6,380 nt of DNA from Limnochordia bacterium (lineage in GTDB: Bacteria > Bacillota > Limnochordia > Darwinibacteriales > DTU012), in assembly GCA_007116995.1 (NCBI GenBank), contig SKHL01000083.1, positions 1-6,380 on the forward strand, in the 5' to 3' direction. This document shows, one piece after another, positions 1 through 6,380 of this stretch; position 1 is the first letter of the stretch, and every line of letters begins with the position of its first letter. The translations under genes and the position numbers were made by a program. Under the pieces are notes generated by a model. That model was not told the DNA's origin. It searched no databases and saw nothing but the letters and a program-made list of their open reading frames with translations.

Positions 1-1933
1 CTTGCGTCCTACAGTTGTTGATGCACAACGGGGAAGTATTTTCGATCGAAACTTTAATCCATTAGCGATATCTACAGGAGCCCATGCAGTTTTTGTCCTA
101 CCCAGCGAAGAGCGGGATTTAGCCGAGACAGCTACTCAATTGGCTTCATATTTGCCCATTTCTGAGCAAGAGATTACTGATTCATTAGAGAATCAACAGA
201 ACGGTATTTGGCTAGCGCGTAAATTAACGCCTTCCGAGGCTAAGTCTGTTGAAAACCTTTCTATACCAGGTGTTGGTTTGATTCAACGGCCCCAGCGATT
301 TTATCCCCAGGGTCCGTTAGCTGCACATGTTTTAGGTATAGCTGGAGTAGATAACCAGGGTCTAGAAGGTATTGAATTCTACTATGATGAGCATCTAAGG
401 GGTGTTCCAGGCCGTCTTGAGAAAGAGCGAGATGCAGCTCAGCGAGAAATTCCTGGTGGACTTGAGCAGTTAATCCCTCCCCAGAGTGGCTATGATCTTG
501 TGCTAACCATCGATTCGACTATTCAATACATTGCGGAGCGGGAGATTCAATCGGCAGTCACTGGAACTGAGAGCGATAAAGGTATCATACTCATTATGAA
601 TCCGAAAACGGGAGAAGTGCTTGCTAATGCTATTTATCCTTCCTTTGATCCCAATGAGTACCACCTATATCCAGCAGAGTACCGCCGCAATGTGATTGTA
701 ACAGATCAGTACGAGCCAGGATCGACCTTCAAAATATTTACAGCTGCTAGTGCTCTTGATCTAGGGATCGTAACCCCAGAGCGAACGTTCTTCAGTGGCA
801 GCTCTTGGGTGGTGGGCGGAGGTGCTGTAAATAGCTGGAATGGGCGGGGACATGGGAATATTAACTTTCTGCAAGCAGTAGAGAATTCCGATAATATAAC
901 GTTTGCACAGTTATCGGTAGAGATGGGACCTGATCTGTTCCACCCATATTTAACGAAGTTTGGTTTTGGTGATCGGGTAGGGATTGACTTCATCGGCGAG
1001 AGCAGGGGTTTACTAGCTTCTCCAGGTCAAATCCGACATGGTGAAACACTACAATGGGCAAATATTGGTTTTGGTCAAGGAATTGCTGTTACACCCTTAC
1101 AGTTAACCACAGCCGCAGCTGCTATCGTCAATGGTGGGACACTGTTTCGACCTTATTATGTTGCAGAGATACGTAATGAACATGGACAAGTAATGCAACG
1201 GAGTGAACCTGTAGTAATAGGCCAACCGATAAGTAAACAAACCAGTAGAACTCTTTTGGAAATTCTCCGGTCAGCTGTGGTAAACGGGACAGGCGCTAGG
1301 GCTGACATCCTTGGCTTTCACGTTGCAGGTAAAACAGGAACGGCAGAGGTTCCAGAGCAAGGGGGCTATGGAGACCAGCGAATAGCATCTTTTATTGGTT
1401 TTGCACCGGTTGATGATCCAGCCGTTGTTGCCTTGGTCGCTTTATATAATCCTCAGACAGACATCCGGTACGGCGGTGTATTAGCTGCACCCGTATTCCA
1501 GCGCGTTGTGGAACAAGCCTTAGAACACTTAGGGTTGAAACGACGACGAGTGGAAACTGAACGTACGATTATGGCAGTGGTTCCTAACATTCGGAATTTC
1601 GCCTTACCTGAAGCCAGACAAGCTCTAGCCCAGAGTGGTTTACAGTTTAGTTATGCTACGCCCGGGACCGTAGTGATGGATCAGGTACCGAGTCCGGGTA
1701 GCCGTGTACCTTCACAAACCGTTGTGAATTTATTCTTTTATGACGAGTCAATCCAGACGATGATCTCTGTACCAAATGTGGTAGGCCAGAGTATGCGAGA
1801 TGTGTCTGCCATCTTATCAGAGCAAAGCTTGCGATTACGTATCGTTGGTAGTGGGATGGCTAAACGACAAACTCCTCAAGCTGGCACTAAAGTTCCTGTC
1901 GGATCTGTGATAGAAGTGGAATTTATACCATAG
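1..1933 (+). CDS. spoVD: Class B penicillin-binding protein with two PASTA domains (SpoVD/FtsI/PBP2B type), 5'-partial
   Basis: D,D-transpeptidase that cross-links peptidoglycan stem peptides outside the membrane, normally working with a SEDS polymerase. The frame is open at the left edge, so the start codon, cytoplasmic tail and membrane anchor are missing; the TTG at base 2 is probably an internal Leu codon. Numbering the visible 643 residues from that codon, the PBP-dimer region opens with RGSIFDRN (10-17) and includes RFYP (99-102) and GLEGIE (120-125). The transpeptidase domain has all three catalytic motifs: STFK with nucleophile Ser241 and Lys244, SDN (296-298) and KTGT (444-447). Two PASTA repeats follow, at about 524-579 and 589-643, each starting with a VPN-type motif. 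The family is certain. Whether it is the sporulation paralogue SpoVD or the division enzyme FtsI/PBP2B cannot be settled from sequence alone; the symbol rests on PASTA repeats and position just before murE. Likely cotranscribed with murE downstream. Confidence 0.9.
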   Translation, partial: LRPTVVDAQRGSIFDRNFNPLAISTGAHAVFVLPSEERDLAETATQLASYLPISEQEITDSLENQQNGIWLARKLTPSEAKSVENLSIPGVGLIQRPQRFYPQGPLAAHVLGIAGVDNQGLEGIEFYYDEHLRGVPGRLEKERDAAQREIPGGLEQLIPPQSGYDLVLTIDSTIQYIAEREIQSAVTGTESDKGIILIMNPKTGEVLANAIYPSFDPNEYHLYPAEYRRNVIVTDQYEPGSTFKIFTAASALDLGIVTPERTFFSGSSWVVGGGAVNSWNGRGHGNINFLQAVENSDNITFAQLSVEMGPDLFHPYLTKFGFGDRVGIDFIGESRGLLASPGQIRHGETLQWANIGFGQGIAVTPLQLTTAAAAIVNGGTLFRPYYVAEIRNEHGQVMQRSEPVVIGQPISKQTSRTLLEILRSAVVNGTGARADILGFHVAGKTGTAEVPEQGGYGDQRIASFIGFAPVDDPAVVALVALYNPQTDIRYGGVLAAPVFQRVVEQALEHLGLKRRRVETERTIMAVVPNIRNFALPEARQALAQSGLQFSYATPGTVVMDQVPSPGSRVPSQTVVNLFFYDESIQTMISVPNVVGQSMRDVSAILSEQSLRLRIVGSGMAKRQTPQAGTKVPVGSVIEVEFIP

Positions 1934-1951
1934 ATTGGGAATAATAGTTAT

Positions 1952-1962
1952 AGGAAGGGGAG
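1952..1962 (+). promoter_or_regulatory. Strong Shine-Dalgarno for murE
   Basis: AGGAAGGGGAG lies 7 bases before the ATG at 1970, in the 36-base gap after the PBP stop codon. It is purine-rich and well spaced, supporting that ATG as the murE start. I saw no convincing -35/-10 pair or hairpin in the gap, so murE is probably read through from the PBP gene. Confidence 0.8.
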
Positions 1963-1969
1963 ATTACCA

Positions 1970-3442
1970 ATGAAAGTAAGTGACTTAATTCGCTCTATCA
2001 ATGCTCGTTTAGTGGGAGATGACATAGACGTATCTGGCCTATCCTATGATTCACGGGCTGTTAAACCTGGCCAGTTGTTTTTTGCTATTCCCGGTTACAA
2101 GTTGGATGGACATAGATTTATTACCGACGCTGTGCGCAATGGGGCTGTAGCTGTTGTAGTAGAACAGCTACAGCATGAAGTACCGATCACGCAAATTGTT
2201 GTTGAAAATACCCGTTATGCCATGGGTTGCATGTCTGCTACATTTTACAATTATCCTGCTAGGCAGCTTAAGATGATTGGTATCACAGGTACGAATGGAA
2301 AGACGACTACAACCTATCTGACTAAGTCTATTTTAGAAGCAGCAGGCTATAAAGTGGGGCTATTGGGAACCATCCAAAACCTAATCGGAGGCCAAATTCT
2401 TCCGGCGAAACGAACCACGCCTGAATCCTTAGATCTACAGCAGCTATTACGAGTAATGGCGGACCATCGAGTGGATTATGTAGTCATGGAAGTATCATCT
2501 CATGCACTAGATTTACATCGAACAGTGGGAACGGAGTTTGATGTAGCTATCTTCACCAACCTGACCCAAGATCACTTGGACTTTCATGAAAATATTGACC
2601 AGTATTTTGCCGCAAAGGCAAAATTATTCTCTCATTTAGCGAAAAATTCCACCAAGGAGCCTAAGGTGGCTGTGATAAATCTTGATGATTCCTTTGGCTT
2701 GAAAATGGCAGCCCAGAGTTCAGCAGCCTTTTATGGATATGGAATGGAGCAAGAGGCTCAAGTAACGGCTGTGAATATTCAAGTCGATGATACAGGTGTA
2801 CGCTACCAGCTCAGAACACCCTTTGGTGATATTGCAATGGCATTACATTTATCTGGTCAATTTAATGTATATAACTCTATGGCCGCCGCTACAGCTTGTG
2901 TGACCCAAGGAGTTTCGTTATCCCATATTCAACAGGGGTTAGCACGAATAACAGGGGTACCAGGTCGATTTGAGTTAGTAAAAGGTGGGCAAGACTTCGT
3001 TGTAATCGTTGATTATGCTCATACACCAGATAGTTTAGAGAATGTTCTGAGCACAGCTAGATCTCTTGCAAAGAAACGAGTAATCGTTATTTTCGGTGCA
3101 GGTGGGGATCGAGATCGCAGCAAACGTCCGTTGATGGGTGAAGCCGCGGCTAAACATAGTGACCATGTGATTATTACTTCGGATAATCCGAGAGGCGAAG
3201 ATCCAGACACGATCTGCCGCGAGATCGAAGTAGCGGTCAAGGAGATAATACCAAGGGAGAAATACATGTTTATTCCATGCAGGCGAGAGGCGATTGAGCA
3301 GGGAATAAACATGGCACAACCTGGAGATGTAGTCGTGATCGCTGGTAAGGGACATGAGACATATCAGGAGTTCAAAGACGAGACCATTCATTTTGACGAT
3401 AAAGAAGAAGCGCTCCGGGCCATAAAGGAGTTGTTATCGTAA
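1970..3442 (+). CDS. murE: UDP-MurNAc-L-Ala-D-Glu:meso-diaminopimelate ligase MurE
   Basis: Cytoplasmic ATP-dependent amide ligase that adds the third residue to UDP-MurNAc-L-Ala-D-Glu. At 490 residues it has the usual family length and three-domain plan. The N-terminal UDP-binding domain has DSR and LFFAIPG near residues 27-41. The central ATPase domain has P-loop GTNGKTT (107-113, Lys111), TTPE (149-152), EVSSH (174-178) and AAK, whose Lys216 aligns with the lysine carbamylated in characterised MurE enzymes. The C-terminal domain has DYAHTPDS (from 348), GAGGDRDRSKRP (376-387), DNPR (405-408) and GKGHE (459-463). DNPR is the known signature of meso-DAP-adding MurE; lysine-adding enzymes differ there, so the substrate is predicted as meso-DAP. 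The start is set by the strong Shine-Dalgarno upstream. The gene ends in TAA immediately followed by the murF ATG. Nothing is truncated or missing. Confidence 0.97.
   Translation: MKVSDLIRSINARLVGDDIDVSGLSYDSRAVKPGQLFFAIPGYKLDGHRFITDAVRNGAVAVVVEQLQHEVPITQIVVENTRYAMGCMSATFYNYPARQLKMIGITGTNGKTTTTYLTKSILEAAGYKVGLLGTIQNLIGGQILPAKRTTPESLDLQQLLRVMADHRVDYVVMEVSSHALDLHRTVGTEFDVAIFTNLTQDHLDFHENIDQYFAAKAKLFSHLAKNSTKEPKVAVINLDDSFGLKMAAQSSAAFYGYGMEQEAQVTAVNIQVDDTGVRYQLRTPFGDIAMALHLSGQFNVYNSMAAATACVTQGVSLSHIQQGLARITGVPGRFELVKGGQDFVVIVDYAHTPDSLENVLSTARSLAKKRVIVIFGAGGDRDRSKRPLMGEAAAKHSDHVIITSDNPRGEDPDTICREIEVAVKEIIPREKYMFIPCRREAIEQGINMAQPGDVVVIAGKGHETYQEFKDETIHFDDKEEALRAIKELLS
3424..3430 (+). promoter_or_regulatory. 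Shine-Dalgarno for murF inside the end of murE
   Basis: AAAGGAG lies within the last murE codons, 12 bases before the murF ATG at 3443. The spacing is longer than the usual 5-9 bases. Together with the directly abutting TAA-ATG junction, this suggests murF translation is partly coupled to termination of murE translation; the coupling is inferred. Confidence 0.6.
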
Positions 3443-4798
3443 ATGCGTCCCATTACGTTGAAACAAATTGCCAACTATTTAGGGGAGATTAGTTCTAATG
3501 ATCAGCTAGTATACAAGGTCATCATCGATAGTCGTCAAGCGCAACAGAATAGTCTTTTTTTTGCACTAGAAGGCGAAAATGTAGATGGACACCAATATGT
3601 TACTGATGTATTAGATATGGATGGTTTTGCTGTAGTGAAGAGGGGTTTTGGTAGTGGAGAGCGAATTATTGAGGTAGATGATCCCATTCTGGCTCTGCAA
3701 CAGTTAGCCCGTTGTTATCTAGAGCAGTTTGACATACCTGTTATTGGGGTGACAGGCAGTAATGGCAAGACCACAACGAAAGATCTAATCGCGGGTGTAT
3801 TAAGTACTCATTGGCGAGTTCACAAGACAGAAGGAAATTTTAATAACGAATTAGGCCTACCACTGACTGTATTATCCTTAGAACCCTTTCACCAAGCCAT
3901 CGTTTTAGAAATGGGTATGCGTGGGTTAGGTCAAATACGTCAATTGACATCCATTGCTCCTCTAGATGTGGCTGTGATTACTAATATCGGTCCGGTACAT
4001 ATGGAGCTCCTCGGTAGTCTGGAAAGGATTGCTCAAGCAAAAGGAGAAATCCTTGGTGGGTTAAAGCCAAATGGCTTGGCTGTGCTAAATGGAGATGATC
4101 CACTCATACAGAAACAGATGTCGGGTGTATCCATACCTGTACTTTATTATGGGAAAGGCGTAAACAATGAATTGCGTCCAATTAAGGAACGAATCGGTGA
4201 AGATGGGCATGTCCAATATACATGCTTATGGCGAGGACAACATACTGAGGTTGTTTTACCCATACCAGGACTGCACAATGTGTATAACTCATTAGCAGCT
4301 ATCGGTATCGGACTTACCTACGGGCTGACCTTAGCTCAATGTGCAGAGCAGCTCAAGAATGTTTCCGTCAGTAAAATGCGAATGGAAATCGTGAATGGCC
4401 GAGATGGTATTCGGCTGATTAACGATGCGTATAATGCTAGTCCAGTATCTATGAGGGCCGCATTAGAAACCATCGCTGTGATGGAGTGCGCCAATAGACG
4501 GGTGGCTATCTTAGGGGATATGCTAGAACTTGGAGAGATCTCAGTACAAGCCCATCAAGAGATGGGGGCTTATGCGGCTGCGCGATTTGACCAGCTGATT
4601 TTCGTTGGTCGTCATTCTAAGGATTTTCTACAAGGTGCTTCAGCTCTAGGGGTTTCTAGTGCAGATATAGGAGTCTATTTAACAGTAGAGGAATTAATTA
4701 TAAATATAGATAGACATGTTCAGCCAGAGGATCTAGTATTAGTCAAGGCATCTAGAGCAGTGGCATTAGAGCGAGTTGTGGAAGCGCTAGAGAGGTAG
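3443..4798 (+). CDS. murF: UDP-MurNAc-tripeptide:D-alanyl-D-alanine ligase MurF
   Basis: Cytoplasmic ATP-dependent ligase that joins D-Ala-D-Ala to the UDP-MurNAc-tripeptide made by MurE, giving UDP-MurNAc-pentapeptide. The 451 residues match the family length. The N-terminal domain has DSR (29-31) and LFFALEGENVDGH. The ATPase domain has P-loop GSNGKTT (105-111, Lys109), the MurF-typical GNFNNELGLPLT (131-142), EMGMRG (156-161), NIGPVH (181-186) and QAKGE with Lys200 at the expected carbamylated-lysine position. The C-terminal part has NDAYNASP (327-334) and GDMLELG (358-364), both diagnostic of MurF rather than MurC, MurD or MurE. The ATG directly abuts the murE stop codon. Its UDP-binding domain resembles that of neighbouring MurE, as expected for paralogues of the Mur ligase family. 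The murF stop overlaps the region serving as the mraY ribosome-binding site, so the three genes appear translationally linked. Confidence 0.97.
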   Translation: MRPITLKQIANYLGEISSNDQLVYKVIIDSRQAQQNSLFFALEGENVDGHQYVTDVLDMDGFAVVKRGFGSGERIIEVDDPILALQQLARCYLEQFDIPVIGVTGSNGKTTTKDLIAGVLSTHWRVHKTEGNFNNELGLPLTVLSLEPFHQAIVLEMGMRGLGQIRQLTSIAPLDVAVITNIGPVHMELLGSLERIAQAKGEILGGLKPNGLAVLNGDDPLIQKQMSGVSIPVLYYGKGVNNELRPIKERIGEDGHVQYTCLWRGQHTEVVLPIPGLHNVYNSLAAIGIGLTYGLTLAQCAEQLKNVSVSKMRMEIVNGRDGIRLINDAYNASPVSMRAALETIAVMECANRRVAILGDMLELGEISVQAHQEMGAYAAARFDQLIFVGRHSKDFLQGASALGVSSADIGVYLTVEELIINIDRHVQPEDLVLVKASRAVALERVVEALER

Positions 4799-4800
4799 GT
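4792..4800 (+). promoter_or_regulatory. Shine-Dalgarno for mraY overlapping the murF stop
   Basis: GAGGTAGGT spans the murF TAG (4796-4798). Its AGGT part ends 7 bases before the mraY ATG at 4808. It is weaker than the sites before murE and ftsW. It supports the first ATG at 4808 over the in-frame ATG at 4820 (Met5). Confidence 0.55.
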
Positions 4801-4807
4801 AAAGGTA

Positions 4808-5782
4808 ATGATTGATCAGATGATCCAAGCTCCATTAGCATCAGCTGGTATTGCATTTCTAATCACAGTAGTTTCAGGTCCACTAACGATAAACTACTTA
4901 CGACGATTGAAGTTTGGGCAGCATATACGCTCGGATGGACCGAAACGACATCTACAGAAAAGCGGTACTCCCACCATGGGTGGAGTTATTATCTTATTGG
5001 CACTAACGATTGCAACGTTAATATTTGGCCGGGGAGATTCATTATTGGCCTTCGCCCTGTTTGCCACATTAGGGTTTGGGATAATTGGTTTCCTAGATGA
5101 TCTGATTAAGATACTTACCCGACAGTCTCTTGGCCTAAAAGCACGACAAAAGATTATTGCACAGATAGCGGTGGCTGTTCTAGTGGGTCTGTATGCGTTG
5201 ACACAGGAAACTATAGGCACCACCATTTTACTTCCCTTTACCAATATAAGTTTGGAACTACCAAATATGATCTATGTGCTATTTGCGGTATTTGTTATGC
5301 TAGGTACCGCAAACGCTGTTAATCTAACCGATGGATTAGATGGACTAGCCGCAGGAACTATGGCTGTAGCCGCAGGGGCCTACGCGATATTGGCTAGTTG
5401 GCTTGGATATCCAGAGATGGCGCTGTTTGGAGGATCGGTGGCTGGAGCTTGCCTTGGATTCTCATGGTTTAATGCCCATCCCGCGTCGGTGTTTATGGGT
5501 GATACTGGGTCGCTCGGATTAGGTGCATCCTTAGGTGTGATGGCCCTGTTTACGCGAACCCCTCTTATTCTTCCAATTATCGGGGGTTTATTTGTGATAG
5601 AGACGTTGTCCGTAATTCTACAGGTAGGATACTACAGACTATCCAAAGGCAAGCGTATTTTTAAGATGGCTCCCCTTCACCATCATTTTGAACTACAGGG
5701 CTGGGAGGAACCAAAAGTAATGATCCGATTTTGGTTAATCAGTATATTTTTTGCTGTTGTTGGGTTGTTAGCAGTCCTCTAA
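4808..5782 (+). CDS. mraY: Phospho-N-acetylmuramoyl-pentapeptide-transferase MraY
   Basis: Polytopic inner-membrane enzyme that transfers phospho-MurNAc-pentapeptide from UDP to undecaprenyl phosphate, making lipid I in a Mg-dependent reaction. It is 324 residues, normal for Gram-positive MraY, with many hydrophobic segments consistent with about ten helices. Visible family motifs are RSDGPKRHLQKSGTPTMGG (41-59), the aspartate pair DDLIK (97-101), NAVNLTDGLDGL (169-180), HPASVFMGDTGS (224-235, with Asp232) and APLHHHFE (288-295, with His291-293). These separate MraY from the related GlcNAc-1-P transferases WecA/TagO, which lack the PLHHHFE signature. The start at 4808 is 9 bases after the murF stop. 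An in-frame ATG four codons later is possible but worse spaced. The product of MurF is the direct substrate, matching the gene order. No key motif is missing. Confidence 0.97.
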   Translation: MIDQMIQAPLASAGIAFLITVVSGPLTINYLRRLKFGQHIRSDGPKRHLQKSGTPTMGGVIILLALTIATLIFGRGDSLLAFALFATLGFGIIGFLDDLIKILTRQSLGLKARQKIIAQIAVAVLVGLYALTQETIGTTILLPFTNISLELPNMIYVLFAVFVMLGTANAVNLTDGLDGLAAGTMAVAAGAYAILASWLGYPEMALFGGSVAGACLGFSWFNAHPASVFMGDTGSLGLGASLGVMALFTRTPLILPIIGGLFVIETLSVILQVGYYRLSKGKRIFKMAPLHHHFELQGWEEPKVMIRFWLISIFFAVVGLLAVL

Positions 5783-5794
5783 CCGAATATAGAT

Positions 5795-5806
5795 AAGGGA
5801 AGGGGG
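5795..5806 (+). promoter_or_regulatory. Strong Shine-Dalgarno for ftsW/spoVE
   Basis: AAGGGAAGGGGG lies 7 bases before the ATG at 5814, within the 31-base gap after mraY. It marks 5814 as the start of the SEDS gene. The gap holds no evident hairpin terminator or promoter, so transcription probably continues from mraY. Confidence 0.8.
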
Positions 5807-5813
5807 CCTGATC

Positions 5814-6380
5814 ATGATTACTAAGGGTGGGAAACCAGATTTATTAGTTTTCACTGCGGTCATTGTTTTGCTTAGCATTGGCATCGTAATGGTATTTAGT
5901 GCTTCATCCGTAATGGGACTGTCCGATTTCCGGGATCCCTTTCATTATGTAAGGCGTCAATTAATTCATGCAATAGCCGGTCTTATTGCCTTGTTTTTGC
6001 TGGCTAAGTTAGACTATCGTGTTTTTAAGCCATTGGCCTTTCCTGGAATACTTATCTCTTTCGTGTTGTTGGTTTTGGTACTTATAATCGGTCAGGATAT
6101 TGGAGGTTCACGACGGTGGATCGATCTTGGTTTTATGAATCTACAACCGTCGGAATTGGCTAAGGTGGCGATGGTAAACTTTGTCGCAGTTTATATTGTC
6201 AATAAGCGCGAGAAATTGCGGTTATTCTTTGCCGGATTATGTCCGATATTAGTGATATTAGGAATTAAGTTCGGGCTAATTATGCTCGAACCGGATTTCG
6301 GGACAGCGGTGGCCATGAGCTTTACTGTATTAGTGTTGCCGTTTGCAGGAGGTGCTCACCTTGGGGAGCTAATGCGTCTA
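5814..6380 (+). CDS. ftsW: SEDS-family peptidoglycan glycosyltransferase FtsW/SpoVE, 3'-partial
   Basis: Multi-spanning membrane protein of the SEDS family (FtsW, RodA, SpoVE), which polymerises lipid II into glycan strands together with a cognate class B PBP. My translation from the ATG at 5814 gives 189 residues with no stop before the right edge, roughly half of a typical protein of this family. Visible hallmarks are the first helix with GIVMVFSASSV (about 23-33), GGSRRWIDLG (97-106), QPSELAK (111-117) and EPDFGTA (159-165), with hydrophobic helices between them. The catalytic aspartate of SEDS proteins lies in a later extracellular loop beyond the window and cannot be checked. The dcw position after mraY favours FtsW or its sporulation paralogue SpoVE over RodA, but this fragment does not separate those two. 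A strong Shine-Dalgarno fixes the start. The PBP at the left of the window is a plausible partner (inference). Confidence 0.92.
   Translation, partial: MITKGGKPDLLVFTAVIVLLSIGIVMVFSASSVMGLSDFRDPFHYVRRQLIHAIAGLIALFLLAKLDYRVFKPLAFPGILISFVLLVLVLIIGQDIGGSRRWIDLGFMNLQPSELAKVAMVNFVAVYIVNKREKLRLFFAGLCPILVILGIKFGLIMLEPDFGTAVAMSFTVLVLPFAGGAHLGELMRL

Noticed and set aside
1..4. TTG at base 2 as the true start of the PBP gene
   Set aside because: Starting there would remove the membrane anchor that class B PBPs need, and the conserved RGSIFDRN motif follows within ten residues; the gene clearly continues upstream of the window.
706..993. Minus-strand open frame of 95 codons inside the PBP gene
   Set aside because: It lies wholly antisense to the transpeptidase core, including the SxxK and SDN motifs, and its translation shows no recognisable domain; it is a shadow of the real gene.
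3239..3270. Shine-Dalgarno-like purine runs followed by ATG at 3268 within murE
   Set aside because: The ATG is in the murE frame inside the C-terminal domain; an internal start would give a fragment without the ATPase domain, with nothing else to support it.
3019..3391. Two overlapping minus-strand open frames opposite the 3' part of murE
   Set aside because: Both are antisense to conserved MurE motifs (DYAHTPDS, DNPR, GKGHE), overlap each other in different frames and resemble no known protein.
3944..3972. Perfect TTGACA inside murF as a possible internal promoter
   Set aside because: At the 17-base spacing the sequence is TGTGGC, not a -10 box. The TTGACA copies at 3729 and 5198 also lack a suitable -10 box.
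4808..4822. TGATCA palindromes at the starts of mraY (4813) and ftsW (5809)
   Set aside because: Six-base palindromes occur often by chance, and the other starts lack them, so there is no case for a regulatory site.
4894..5244. Minus-strand open frame of 116 codons inside mraY
   Set aside because: It is antisense to conserved MraY motifs, and its composition is what the complement of membrane-helix codons gives; no domain is recognisable.

Overview
The window is a stretch of a dcw (division and cell wall) gene cluster. It holds five consecutive genes, all on the + strand and tightly packed: the 3' part of a class B penicillin-binding protein with PASTA repeats (spoVD/ftsI/pbpB type), complete murE, murF and mraY, and the 5' part of a SEDS-family glycosyltransferase (ftsW/spoVE). 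Both end genes are cut by the window edges. No RNA gene, mobile element, CRISPR array, clear terminator or clear internal promoter was found, and no intergenic gap exceeds about 36 bases.

Layout: 1-1933 is the PBP (N-terminus missing). A 36-base gap with a strong Shine-Dalgarno leads to murE (1970-3442). murF (3443-4798) begins directly after the murE stop codon. mraY (4808-5782) follows 9 bases later. A 31-base gap with another strong Shine-Dalgarno leads to ftsW/spoVE (5814 to the right edge).

The genes cover successive steps of peptidoglycan synthesis. MurE adds the third amino acid to UDP-MurNAc-dipeptide, predicted to be meso-diaminopimelate from its DNPR motif. MurF adds D-Ala-D-Ala. 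MraY moves the phospho-MurNAc-pentapeptide to undecaprenyl phosphate to give lipid I. The SEDS protein polymerises lipid II, and the class B PBP cross-links the product. MurD, which acts just before MurE and is commonly encoded between mraY and ftsW, is not in that position here.

Organism: G-rich Shine-Dalgarno sequences, moderate base composition by eye (roughly mid-40s % GC, not computed), C-terminal PASTA repeats on the PBP and a meso-DAP-type MurE point to a Firmicute. Having murF between murE and mraY differs from Bacillus subtilis, where murF lies elsewhere with ddl, and fits Clostridia or Negativicutes better. This is inference, and genus cannot be given. This looks like ordinary core-genome sequence. 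I see no previously undescribed system; the most notable point is the gene order around mraY.
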